39,469 bases of DNA from a virus. The notes under the pieces are model-generated. The model searched no databases. It was not told where the DNA came from and saw nothing but the letters and a program-made list of their open reading frames with translations. The position numbers were made by a program, and so were the translations under genes. How positions within the stretch are numbered: position 1 is the stretch's first letter; every line of letters begins with the position of its first letter. Shown here one piece after another: positions 1 to 8,204 of the stretch. Location: positions 1 to 39,469 of the IMG/VR virus record IMGVR_UViG_3300006919_000142. One strand, 5' to 3'.

Positions 1-1
1 A

Positions 2-679
2 AATAACGAGCAGATTCGACTAGAAAACATGATGCAGTCTGGGACTGGAGCTACTTCATTGGCTGGTGGATCACCTACGGGTACTCAAGTTGATAGATCA
101 GGTAAGGCATTGGGTACACTTTTGACTCAGACTAGATCGCAGTTTAGTAAGTTTGTGAGAAAGTTTGAGAAAAGAATGATTGAAAAAAGCCTACAGAAGT
201 CATGGGATATAATTATACAATTTTTTGACGATGAGATATTGATACCTATACAGGGTTCTGATGGGGTAGTTACATCGAAATTACAAACACCTTCGGAGAT
301 AGTTGGTCAATTTAAGATAAATGTATCAACAGGGTCTCAATTTTTAAAAGAGCGTGAGTATCGGGACTCTATACTCGAATTACTATCTGTGGCTGGTATA
401 AATGATAAATTTATTGAGACGCTTGATATTGTACCGATGCTACAAGAGATTGCTATGTCACTATCACCAAAATTAGCCAGATTTATAAATCCTGATAACT
501 TGGTAAATAAGCAATCTCAGATGATAAAGCAACTACGACAGGCTCTAGAAAATGTGGGGGAACAGAATAAAGACTTATATGAAGAAGCAAAGAGATTGCA
601 GGGAGAGTTAAAACAAACTGATAGAGCTGCTGCATCCATACCTGGTCCTATTGAGAAAGAGGAGCTTAAGACAAATTGA
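2..679 (+). CDS. Portal protein, C-terminal part (5'-truncated by window edge)
   Basis: The open frame runs in from the left edge; codons from base 2 read NNEQIRLENMMQ, so the first ATG in view at 29 is internal. The protein would form the dodecameric DNA-entry ring at one head vertex. The visible part has a Gly/Ser/Thr loop, then long charged helices (FSKFVRKFEKRMIEK) and a C-terminal coiled coil. I assign it from position: it precedes scaffold and capsid, and a frame after terminase at the far right edge supplies an N-terminus. The right-edge frame joins this one in phase, but the two pieces total only about 277 residues, so the middle appears to be missing. The family is inferred from context. 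Confidence 0.7.
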   Translation, partial: NNEQIRLENMMQSGTGATSLAGGSPTGTQVDRSGKALGTLLTQTRSQFSKFVRKFEKRMIEKSLQKSWDIIIQFFDDEILIPIQGSDGVVTSKLQTPSEIVGQFKINVSTGSQFLKEREYRDSILELLSVAGINDKFIETLDIVPMLQEIAMSLSPKLARFINPDNLVNKQSQMIKQLRQALENVGEQNKDLYEEAKRLQGELKQTDRAAASIPGPIEKEELKTN

Positions 680-939
680 TTTATGAACAGTCTGATGAGG
701 ATTTAGAAAAAATAAAGAATGCTTCTTATATGAAAGATTTATTAACAACGCCAGGCTGGAGATTAATAGATTCAGGAATAAAAGATGAGTTATCTTCATT
801 AAAAGTAAAAAGGGACAGTTCCGATGACCCTAACATTATAATGTCTTGCATTAGGCAGGAAGATGGTATAATGTTCGTTAAAGAGGTTATTCAAGAGTAT
901 ATTACTCTTGGTGACGAAGCAGTGAAAAACTCTGCCTAA
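676..939 (+). CDS. Small acidic head-region protein of unknown function
   Basis: This 87-residue frame starts with TTG at 676, which overlaps the portal stop (TTGA). A GAGGAG ribosome site lies about 12 bases upstream inside the portal gene. The first ATG lies 17 codons further in, so the coupled TTG start is more likely. The protein is soluble, acidic and helical, with no motif I recognise. Its place between portal and scaffold suggests a minor head or assembly protein, but that is inference from position only. Confidence 0.6.
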   Translation: MIYEQSDEDLEKIKNASYMKDLLTTPGWRLIDSGIKDELSSLKVKRDSSDDPNIIMSCIRQEDGIMFVKEVIQEYITLGDEAVKNSA

Positions 940-949
940 ATAACACTCC

Positions 950-968
950 ACGTGGTCGTCAACCACGT
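950..968 (+). promoter_or_regulatory. Hairpin before the scaffold gene
   Basis: A perfect 7-base inverted repeat, ACGTGGT and ACCACGT, flanks a 5-base loop (CGTCA) in the short gap before the scaffold ribosome site. No T-run follows, so it is not a standard terminator. It could be an mRNA processing or stability element setting the scaffold/capsid to portal ratio. Confidence 0.4.
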
Positions 969-992
969 AAAACAGACGTAAGGAGAAAAAAA

Positions 993-1832
993 ATGCCTAT
1001 TGAAGACATTGAAATTAAAGCACCTGAGATTTTGACACAAGAAATGGGGGAATCTGTATTTAACGAGATGTTTGATCAGAAACAGCCAGGTGTTAAGAAT
1101 CAAGATGCAGACTTAGGAGTAAGTGAATCACTTAACCAAGTCGAGGATGATATACCTAATGCTTCTATTCGTTTAGAGAAGATGAAGAAGCAAAGGGATG
1201 ATGCTACACAGGAGATGCAGGCTCTAAAAGAACAGTTTGCTGAACTAAAAGGTCAAATATCAGCCTTTAAAGATTTAAATAATAATAATGGAGATATAGA
1301 TACGGAGGTTGATCCTACGGAGTATATGGATGATGTTCAGAAGTTAAATTATACTGAAACCCAAAATCTAAAAGAGCAGGTTAAACAGTTAACTGATGTT
1401 ATCCAGGGTATTCAGACTGATAAAACTAAAGATAAAATACAGAAGCAAGAAGACAACTTCTTTGATAGTAAGCCAGAGTTAAAAGCTAAAAAAGATGAGG
1501 TTGTTGGAGAGCTTCTAGATTACCTTAAAGATAAGCCATCGATTAAGGCTATGATCAAAGAGGGATCTGTAACTTTAAATGAAGTTTACGGCATGTATTC
1601 AGCCAGTAAACCTCAATCCACAAAAACATCTCAGGTTAGTAATCCTGATAAATTTTTTAGTGGGCATTCTGAACCTGTGCAGTCTAATAGAGATCAAGTA
1701 TCTGAAAATGATGTTAATCGCAAAAAAGCGTTAAGAATATTAAGAAACAAGGAATCTATGAATAAATCTGACGCAGTTAATTACCTTAAGGATACAATAA
1801 CCTCAGATCTAATCTCACAACTAGATTTTTAA
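993..1832 (+). CDS. Scaffolding protein (probable)
   Basis: This 279-residue, strongly charged, Gln/Glu/Lys-rich protein has predicted coiled coil around residues 55-95 and 120-150 and no hydrophobic core segments. It lies directly before the major capsid gene, where tailed phages usually encode the internal scaffold that directs procapsid assembly. An AAGGAG ribosome site lies 7 bases before the ATG. The C-terminal 60 residues are basic and helical, as is typical of the capsid-binding end of scaffolds. The call rests on composition, size and position, since scaffolds have no conserved motif. Confidence 0.7.
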   Translation: MPIEDIEIKAPEILTQEMGESVFNEMFDQKQPGVKNQDADLGVSESLNQVEDDIPNASIRLEKMKKQRDDATQEMQALKEQFAELKGQISAFKDLNNNNGDIDTEVDPTEYMDDVQKLNYTETQNLKEQVKQLTDVIQGIQTDKTKDKIQKQEDNFFDSKPELKAKKDEVVGELLDYLKDKPSIKAMIKEGSVTLNEVYGMYSASKPQSTKTSQVSNPDKFFSGHSEPVQSNRDQVSENDVNRKKALRILRNKESMNKSDAVNYLKDTITSDLISQLDF

Positions 1833-1850
1833 TAATTAAGGAGAAAAAAA

Positions 1851-2762
1851 ATGGCTACTTTATATTCAACATATCAAGCTCAACAAAATGCGCGAGACGT
1901 ATCGGACTTTGTAACAAATGTATCCCCAAAGGATAGTCCGTTTTTTTCATTAATTGGATCAAACGCCGGAGGATCTCGATTAAAAGAGAATGTAACTGAT
2001 TCTTTAGCAGCAGCGAACAAGGACAATGCATTAGCAGAAGGTGGTACATTTTCAGATGATACAATTGGCACTAGATCTACTGAGTCAAACTATATGCAGA
2101 TTTTTGATAAAGTCATTAATGTTACGGGGACTCAAGAAGAAGTTCTCAAATATGGCGGTGTTAAATCAGAGCTTGCTTATCAGGTTAAGAAACGTTTTAC
2201 TGAACTTGCGACTGACGTTGAAGAGGCTTTCATTCAAGGTGTCTCAGCTTCTGGGACAACAGCGGTTGCACGTAAACTCAATGGTCTTGTGGCAAAGATC
2301 ACCACAAATACAGCCACAGCAGATATTACTGGCGCTACATGGACTGGAACAAGTGACGCTAACTTAGCAGCTTTTGAAGATTCACTTAATGATATGTTTG
2401 ACCAAATGTGGACAACGGGACAAGCCCCAGACACAGTATTAGTTGGTGGTGACCGTAAGAGACGAATTTCTAAGTTATCAACTAAAGTAACACGAAACGT
2501 TGAGGCCGAGCGCAAAACACAAATTTTATCAATTAACGTATATGATTCAGATTTTGGTACAGTAAATGTCATTCTTGATAGATACGTTCCTGACGCAAAT
2601 ATTCTAGCGGTAGCTCTAGATATGTGGGAAGTTTCATATTTAAGACGTTTTACACAATTCAAATTAGCAAAGACTACTGATAGCACTCGTATTGCTATTG
2701 TTGGTGAGCTAACATTGGATGGTAAGACAGAGAAGGCTGGCGGTAAAATTACAGCTTCATAA
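1851..2762 (+). CDS. Major capsid protein, SU10/DUF5309 type
   Basis: The 303-residue protein matches the pattern of the SU10-type major capsid family (DUF5309), an HK97-fold group. It has an N-terminal VSPKDSPFFSLIG segment, then an EGG...N.MQIFDKVINVTGT stretch, then SELAYQVKKRFTELATDVEEAFIQG, the long spine helix. A C-terminal domain ends with ...DGKTEKAGGKI. It self-assembles into the icosahedral or elongated head shell. A strong AAGGAG site precedes the ATG. The gene follows the scaffold and is followed by an intrinsic terminator, consistent with very high expression. The base composition is slightly less AT-rich than its neighbours. Confidence 0.9.
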   Translation: MATLYSTYQAQQNARDVSDFVTNVSPKDSPFFSLIGSNAGGSRLKENVTDSLAAANKDNALAEGGTFSDDTIGTRSTESNYMQIFDKVINVTGTQEEVLKYGGVKSELAYQVKKRFTELATDVEEAFIQGVSASGTTAVARKLNGLVAKITTNTATADITGATWTGTSDANLAAFEDSLNDMFDQMWTTGQAPDTVLVGGDRKRRISKLSTKVTRNVEAERKTQILSINVYDSDFGTVNVILDRYVPDANILAVALDMWEVSYLRRFTQFKLAKTTDSTRIAIVGELTLDGKTEKAGGKITAS

Positions 2763-2790
2763 GTTATAATTTAACCTTAGAGATTCTTTA

Positions 2791-2825
2791 AAAGGCGACG
2801 AGTTGAAAGACTGTCGCCTTTTTTT
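2791..2825 (+). terminator. Rho-independent terminator after the capsid gene
   Basis: AAAGGCGAC (2791-2799) pairs with GTCGCCTTT (2813-2821), with a small inner AGT/ACT stem, followed by a T-run to 2825. It separates the capsid gene from the sugar-transfer cassette that follows. Confidence 0.85.
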
Positions 2826-2837
2826 ATTGAATATGTA

Positions 2838-2860
2838 ATAACATTGTTATAGAATATAAC
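2838..2860 (+). promoter_or_regulatory. Overlapping palindromes before the sugar-transfer cassette
   Basis: ATAACATTGTTAT (2838-2850) is a 6+1+6 palindrome, and it overlaps GTTATAGAATATAAC (2846-2860), a 6+3+6 palindrome. They sit between the capsid terminator and the next ATG. A TTGAAT at 2827 with TATAGA 15 bases later is a weak promoter match. The site may be an operator or promoter for the cassette; evidence is limited to symmetry and position. Confidence 0.35.
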
Positions 2861-2861
2861 C

Positions 2862-3194
2862 ATGTTTACTTTACAAGAATTGGCTATAGCTTCAGATGTG
2901 GACCTGTCACGAATAAATCCAGAGATGTCTGATTTTGATCAAAAGGTAGAGATGGCTAATCAGCTTGTTAAAAAGTGGATGAAAAACCCTAAAAACAGAG
3001 AGTATCTTGATGAAAAAAAATCAGATTACATCCATGACAGAGGCTGGTCCGTAGGCTCTAACTTTAAGCATGAGGTCGATATACCTCAGGAAGCTTTTCT
3101 TCTATTACCTAAAGAGATACGTAGTGATAAAAAAGAACTTATGAAATGGGCATCAAGGTATCACCCGTATCTTTTTCATAAAAGTGTAGTATGA
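2862..3194 (+). CDS. Hypothetical protein at the head of the sugar-transfer cassette
   Basis: This 110-residue, mostly helical, charged protein has no motif I recognise. It starts immediately after the palindromes at 2838-2860 and lacks a clear ribosome site. Its stop overlaps the next gene by four bases (ATGA), which places it in the same transcript as the glycosyltransferase and methyltransferase genes. A C-terminal FHKSVV and a mid-protein Trp pair (DRGWSVG, MKWASRYHPYLF) are the only notable features. The function is unknown. Confidence 0.6.
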   Translation: MFTLQELAIASDVDLSRINPEMSDFDQKVEMANQLVKKWMKNPKNREYLDEKKSDYIHDRGWSVGSNFKHEVDIPQEAFLLLPKEIRSDKKELMKWASRYHPYLFHKSVV

Positions 3195-3913
3195 GTCACC
3201 CATGCATTGATTGGATACCTTCAGAAGTAGCTCTAAGATGCAATATTTTTTGGACATTAGATTTTGGCATCCCAGAATTACCAGGACCAAAAATTTGGAT
3301 TGAGCACGGCATCCCTGATAATCATGTTCTATCTAAGAGGCAATTCCATGATGATGTACATTATCTTTGTAATAATAATTGGACGTATGATAACTTAAAA
3401 AAAAACGGCTTAATGGCTTATCATGTAGGTAGTATTTATACGGACATGACAATTCCTCGTCGTAGAAATCCATCTAAACTTGTATATGCGCCTCAGCATT
3501 GTAGAATGGAGCATCATAGTTTACCTGTGGAATGGAATCAAGAACCTCTGACTAAATTGGAGTTAGAAAAAATATGCGAAGATTATGATTGTGATGGATA
3601 CATTACATCTATTGTTGATGATACTCAAAGGGATTTGTACGATCACTTAAATCCAATAATGAGTAATAGATTTTACAATATGGGTCGTGAACATTTTAAA
3701 AAATGTCAGTTTTTATATGAAAACGCAAAAGTTGTCTATTCGGACCTGATGTCGACATTCGATATAGTTGCCGAATCACACGGGATTAAGGTGATAGGCA
3801 GGGGCAATCAAAATATGCCTCGTGATTACGATAATATAGAGGTATTAACAGATGGACAGTCATGCGCTCGTATTTTAAAGGTCATAAAGGAGATACTGGA
3901 TGGATTTTCTTAA
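3191..3913 (+). CDS. GT-B-like glycosyl/phosphoglycerol transferase-like protein
   Basis: The 240-residue protein resembles the GT-B superfamily that includes CDP-glycerol transferases and UDP-GlcNAc 2-epimerases. It has IWIEHGIPDNH near residue 35, a KLVYAPQH strand-loop near residue 97, and a C-terminal VVYSDLMSTFDIVAESHGIKVI typical of the donor-binding half. It is shorter than classical GT-B enzymes (over 350 residues), so it may be a single-lobe or degenerate member. It overlaps its neighbours (ATGA before, 14 bases after) in a four-gene cassette with a methyltransferase and a GT4-like enzyme. The specific reaction is unknown. Confidence 0.45.
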   Translation: MSHPCIDWIPSEVALRCNIFWTLDFGIPELPGPKIWIEHGIPDNHVLSKRQFHDDVHYLCNNNWTYDNLKKNGLMAYHVGSIYTDMTIPRRRNPSKLVYAPQHCRMEHHSLPVEWNQEPLTKLELEKICEDYDCDGYITSIVDDTQRDLYDHLNPIMSNRFYNMGREHFKKCQFLYENAKVVYSDLMSTFDIVAESHGIKVIGRGNQNMPRDYDNIEVLTDGQSCARILKVIKEILDGFS

Positions 3914-4601
3914 ATCTTTAGACTTACCATTAGCTAAAAAGTATAGATCGGTAATATTTATGCATCCTAGATGGACCCCGTTGTCTGCCTGGACACAACA
4001 TATACCGTTTGCATTTTTTTTAATGGCAGTTATGAAGCCTAAGAAAGTTGTTGAGCTAGGATCTTTTTTAGGTTCTTCATTTTTTGCTTTTTGCCAAGCA
4101 GCTAAAGAACTTGATATAGACACGCAGTGTTATGCAGTGGATACATGGGAAGGAGATAAGCATGCGGGTCACTATGATGATGATATATATAAGACTGTTG
4201 TGGCAGCGCATTCTCATTATAGGGAGTTTGCATATTTATTGCGGATGACATTTGATAAAGCAAATAAATTATCTGAAACTAACAATGTGGATTTGTTGCA
4301 TATAGATGGGCTTCATACATATGAGGCTGTCAAACATGATTTTGAAACATGGTTACCAAAGATGTCTGATAATGGTGTAATTATATTTCACGATACAACT
4401 GAGATGAAAGAGGATTTTGGAGTCTGGAGATTATGGAATGAAATATCAACACAGTATCCATCGGCGAATTTCTCTCACGGTCATGGTCTTGGGATATTGC
4501 TGGTGGGGAGTAAAGTAAAAAAAGAACTTAGGAGGTTTGTTAAAGATAAACACTTCCATTCTTACGAACATCTATTTCACATACTTGGAGTATCTATATG
4601 A
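3900..4601 (+). CDS. Class I SAM-dependent methyltransferase (Methyltransf_24 type)
   Basis: This 233-residue Rossmann methyltransferase has motif I VVELGSFLGSS at residues 50-60, an acidic AVDTWEGD loop near 79-86, LLHIDGLHTYEAV at 132-144 and VIIFHDT at 160-166. That arrangement is typical of the Methyltransf_24 group, often found in surface-polysaccharide loci and next to glycosyltransferases. It probably methylates a sugar or glycan built by the neighbouring enzymes. The start ATG at 3900 is inside the preceding gene, and the stop overlaps the next start (ATGA). The acceptor cannot be told from sequence. Confidence 0.75.
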   Translation: MDFLKSLDLPLAKKYRSVIFMHPRWTPLSAWTQHIPFAFFLMAVMKPKKVVELGSFLGSSFFAFCQAAKELDIDTQCYAVDTWEGDKHAGHYDDDIYKTVVAAHSHYREFAYLLRMTFDKANKLSETNNVDLLHIDGLHTYEAVKHDFETWLPKMSDNGVIIFHDTTEMKEDFGVWRLWNEISTQYPSANFSHGHGLGILLVGSKVKKELRRFVKDKHFHSYEHLFHILGVSI

Positions 4602-5824
4602 TTAAAAAACAAAAAGGTTGGAAGTTAAGAGTATGTATAATATCCAAAAATAAAGGTTTTTGTTACTACTACAGATTGAAGTGGCCTTTAGCTGAGCTAG
4701 AGAAGAGAGGGTTAGTTGAAACGCGAGGTTTAGATTGGTCAAACCCTGAATTTAAGAGGAATATAGGTAAGTACATGTCAGATGCCGTAGAGTGGGCAGA
4801 TGTTATTATATTTCATTATACAAACCCTTCTGATATTTTAGTTAGATTTAATGATTTTGCAATACAGAATAAATTACCTAAATTATTTGTGTCAGAATTT
4901 GATGATGATTTTACATGTGTCCATCCATCTAACAGTTATTACAGGTATGCCGGAATAAAGAATATTCAGTTATCTGATGGTAATTATGCTTGGAAAGATG
5001 GGGAATTGTGTGATCCACTTGGGGAGTATAATGATGCAAGCGATTCTGAAAAAGACGCTTTTCGATTTAATATTTTAAGAAATAAGGCAAGAATGGCGAA
5101 GATGTTTAGAGCTCTCATATATTCAGATGTCATAACCTGTACAACCCCAGATCTCGGATTAACATTTAATAAGTGGAACGAAAACGTTTCTATTTTACCT
5201 AATTTTATTAACCCAGATGAAATGAACTACCCTGGTAAAAAGAAGAGGCGTGACCATGTATTAATAGGGTGGCAAGGTGGTGATAGTCATCATCACGATT
5301 TAAAAATGATTATGCCGGCATTAAAAATGATTAAGGAAAAGTACAAGGATAATGTCAAATTTAGATTTTATGGAGCAGCTTTTGTTAATATGTATAAAGA
5401 AATAAATGGTGAACATATAGAGTGGATAGATCCAGAAAAATTTAATAAAGTATTTTCAGAAGACCTTATTGATATAGGGATAGTCCCATTAATAGATCCA
5501 GAGATTAATCGTTTCAATAACTCAAAATCTAATATAAAATGGCTTGAGTATTCACACTACGCAATACCATCCGTAGTTTCTGGGTGTAAACCATACGTTC
5601 AACATATAGAGGATGGGAAGACAGGGCTTTTGGCTTATAGTGTAAATGACTGGTTTAATCACATATGCAAACTTATAGATGACCCTATTTATAGATTTAA
5701 ATTAGGATCAGATGCAAAAAAACATGTTGATTTAAATTTCTCTATCCAGAATCATGCGTATAAGTGGTATGATTTATATATGAATGCGCTTAATGCAAAG
5801 GTTAAGCATTTATCTACAATATGA
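4598..5824 (+). CDS. Glycosyltransferase, GT-B fold (group 1/GT4-like)
   Basis: The 408-residue protein has two Rossmann-like lobes. The N-terminal lobe contains the acceptor side (KGFCYYYRLKWPLAELEKRG, then ADVIIFHYTNPSD). A linker, CTTPDLGLTFNKW...VSILPNFI, is typical of GT4 enzymes. The C-terminal donor lobe contains LIGWQGGDSHHHDL, then DIGIVPLIDPEINRFNNSKSNIKWLEY and IPSVVS, which match the donor-phosphate and EX7E-region layout. It would transfer a nucleotide-activated sugar in the cytoplasm. It follows the methyltransferase with an ATGA overlap and precedes tail genes. Acceptor candidates are virion proteins or host glycans. Confidence 0.75.
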   Translation: MIKKQKGWKLRVCIISKNKGFCYYYRLKWPLAELEKRGLVETRGLDWSNPEFKRNIGKYMSDAVEWADVIIFHYTNPSDILVRFNDFAIQNKLPKLFVSEFDDDFTCVHPSNSYYRYAGIKNIQLSDGNYAWKDGELCDPLGEYNDASDSEKDAFRFNILRNKARMAKMFRALIYSDVITCTTPDLGLTFNKWNENVSILPNFINPDEMNYPGKKKRRDHVLIGWQGGDSHHHDLKMIMPALKMIKEKYKDNVKFRFYGAAFVNMYKEINGEHIEWIDPEKFNKVFSEDLIDIGIVPLIDPEINRFNNSKSNIKWLEYSHYAIPSVVSGCKPYVQHIEDGKTGLLAYSVNDWFNHICKLIDDPIYRFKLGSDAKKHVDLNFSIQNHAYKWYDLYMNALNAKVKHLSTI

Positions 5825-5838
5825 AATAAGGATTTAAT

Positions 5839-6486
5839 ATGGCTACATTCTCATGGACTAGTTTATTTACAAACCAGACTTTAACCCGAGACTCATTTAT
5901 TACTAACTTAAGAACTAGGGTTGATGAAGACACAGAGGATAATATTAGTGATACTCAAATTGTATCTCTTATTAATCAGGGGTTAGATAATATTGGTCGA
6001 GCAGCTGGTCTCTTGCCAGAGTATGCCACCGTAAGTGCTGATGGTTCATCATCTTATACATTGCCTACAAACTTAGTTATGCTTGATGAATTGTATTATA
6101 TCGATACAAATTCACCAGCAAACTATACATATTTGAGTTCAACTAATTTTCAAGAGCTACAGAGTAACGGATATAGCTCAGACACTCCTTATTATTATGT
6201 TAGAGAAGGTGAGAATGTATCAATATTTGGAAGCGGTAAAAGCACAGGTACTTATCGCCTATATGGTAGTAGAATACCTACAAAGCCAGCAACTGGCTCA
6301 TCATATATAGATTTGCCAGATCAATATATAGAGTTACTTTACTTATGGTGTGAATGGAAATATTGGGTGAGAAGAAGAGTCCCAGATGAATCTTCTTTAG
6401 CTCGAGAGTTGTATTTTAGTATATTAAATAGTGTTCGAGAACAGGTTGTGTCCCAGTACTCAAGAGGCGCTACAGCTTATGGCTAA
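5839..6486 (+). CDS. Head-tail adaptor / tail tube protein (gp4- or TTPA-like)
   Basis: The 215-residue protein opens with a helical RDSFITNLRTRVDEDTEDNISDTQIVSLINQGLDNIGRAA-type region. It continues with a beta-rich middle (YTLPTNLVMLDELYYID) and a C-terminal helix bundle (YIELLYLWCEWKYWVRRR). This layout is typical of podovirus adaptors that extend the portal. Its position just before the stabilisation-type protein fits. A ribosome site AAGGAT precedes the ATG. Its stop overlaps the next start in the 8-base sequence ATGGCTAA, the same junction as between terminase and portal. Confidence 0.7.
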   Translation: MATFSWTSLFTNQTLTRDSFITNLRTRVDEDTEDNISDTQIVSLINQGLDNIGRAAGLLPEYATVSADGSSSYTLPTNLVMLDELYYIDTNSPANYTYLSSTNFQELQSNGYSSDTPYYYVREGENVSIFGSGKSTGTYRLYGSRIPTKPATGSSYIDLPDQYIELLYLWCEWKYWVRRRVPDESSLARELYFSILNSVREQVVSQYSRGATAYG

Positions 6487-8203
6487 AGATCTTCGACAGA
6501 AAGTTGTTGATAATTTTTCTACTGGCTTAAATGTTATAGATAGCCCACATGATATGGCAGATTCTGATCTTCAGGTAGCAGATAATGTGGTTTTTAGACC
6601 TAGCGGGGAGGCTGAATCTATAGATGGACTTCTTCAGACTGGTAACGATATTTATATTAATGGGTCAATATCAACTAGCATATTAGGTGGAGTTAGGTTT
6701 AATGACCTAATATACATAATGGCGAGTAATGGCGTAGAGTCAAGACTAGTTTATTTAGATACGACATTAACCGGATCAATAACAGCCTTCGCTGATGCCG
6801 GAAGCGGTCAGGTGACTGTAACTTCTGTAAGTCACGGCATGAACAATAATGATTCAGTAACTATAAGTGGAACTACAAATTATAATGGTATTTTTACTAT
6901 AGCAAATACAACCACTAATACATTCGAAATAACAGATACGTGGGTATCTGACGATGCTACGGGAACCTGGGATACAGATGGATGGGTGGAAGCCTCTAGT
7001 CAAAACTTCGATCCAGCAGCATTATTTGATTTCATTGTTTATAATAATAAGATGTGGTTTGTTAATGGATTAACAACAAATTCAAATGTTATTCACTTTT
7101 TAGATACATCTAATACTTTGACAGGCCTTACTACGGCATCAGGATTAGAATCCGGAATAAATCGTATAACTCTTCATTTAGAACGTGTATGGATATCTAA
7201 AAATAATAGTATATTTGTCTCTATTCAATATCCAACAGGTTCAAATACAGATTGGGATGCATCTAGAGCTTACTCAGGATCAAATGCACCAGGTCTTATC
7301 CAGTTAGATAATAACACTGAGGATTCTATAAAAAAAATGGAATCACATTTCGGTCAATTAACTGTATTTAGGGAGTTTAGGATAAATGTTGTTACTGGAA
7401 CCTCTATACTTACAGCAACTATAGAAAAATCATTTAATGCCAGAGGGATAATTGCACCTTTTTCAATAGGAAAATCAGATCGTTTCTTGTATTTTTTATC
7501 ACGAGATGGGGTTAAGCAGTTTTCTGGCATAACAACGCAGGATCAGACTACAACATTCGATTCTATAAGCACTATAGGATTAGATAGAAAAATAAGAACA
7601 GAGGTAACGGCTTTCTCAGACCAGTCAATGGCCACAGGGTATGCCTTTAAGGATAAATATTACCTATCTGATGGAGATAGTACAATATTGGTATTTGATG
7701 AAATAACAGGAGGCTGGTCAAAATGGACTATAGGAGGTGCGGAATTGTTTTTAGAGTCCGGTGATAATCTTTTTGTTGCAAAAGGCTCTAAGTTTTACCA
7801 GATTAATGCGGATCCATCATCATCAATAACTTCAAGGGTAAAGACAAAAGATTTTAATTTACAAACAGACCAATATTATAAAATGTTTGATAAATTACTT
7901 ATAACATTAAAATCATTTCAGTCATCTCAAGATGTAGATCTTGAGTGGTACCTAGATGGTTCTGAAACGGCAAGTGGATCAAAAAGTATTACGGTTCAAG
8001 GTACTGGTGTGAAGTGGGATTCTGGATATAAATGGGATTCAGGTGTTCGATGGGATGCTGGATCAATAAATTTCACAAGAGAAAAGCAGCGAAAATTACG
8101 TCAAGGTGTTACAATAGCTTTTGGAGTTAAATCTACAGGATCAAATAGGTTCTCTGTTAGCTCGATAGATTTATTATATGAAATAATGCGAAAGGAGTCT
8201 TAG
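6479..8203 (+). CDS. Tail stabilisation / nozzle protein (P22 gp10-like class)
   Basis: I place the start at ATG 6479, which overlaps the adaptor stop and has AGAGG upstream; the 16 codons further 5' are out of context. The 574-residue protein starts with NFSTGLNVIDSPHDM...DNVVFRPSG, typical of podovirus stabilisation or nozzle proteins. It includes a domain near residues 100-160 (VTVTSVSHGMNNNDSVTISG) resembling the FCCH-like beta domain inserted in such proteins, followed by beta-propeller-like repeats. Near the C-terminus it carries KWDSGYKWDSGVRWDAG. The protein would close the connector below the adaptor and hold DNA in the head. Confidence 0.7.
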   Translation: MAKDLRQKVVDNFSTGLNVIDSPHDMADSDLQVADNVVFRPSGEAESIDGLLQTGNDIYINGSISTSILGGVRFNDLIYIMASNGVESRLVYLDTTLTGSITAFADAGSGQVTVTSVSHGMNNNDSVTISGTTNYNGIFTIANTTTNTFEITDTWVSDDATGTWDTDGWVEASSQNFDPAALFDFIVYNNKMWFVNGLTTNSNVIHFLDTSNTLTGLTTASGLESGINRITLHLERVWISKNNSIFVSIQYPTGSNTDWDASRAYSGSNAPGLIQLDNNTEDSIKKMESHFGQLTVFREFRINVVTGTSILTATIEKSFNARGIIAPFSIGKSDRFLYFLSRDGVKQFSGITTQDQTTTFDSISTIGLDRKIRTEVTAFSDQSMATGYAFKDKYYLSDGDSTILVFDEITGGWSKWTIGGAELFLESGDNLFVAKGSKFYQINADPSSSITSRVKTKDFNLQTDQYYKMFDKLLITLKSFQSSQDVDLEWYLDGSETASGSKSITVQGTGVKWDSGYKWDSGVRWDAGSINFTREKQRKLRQGVTIAFGVKSTGSNRFSVSSIDLLYEIMRKES

Positions 8204-8204
8204 T

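Noticed and set aside
2234-2686. Leftward 150-codon frame within the capsid gene
   Set aside because: It is antisense to a well-supported capsid gene and has no recognisable domain.
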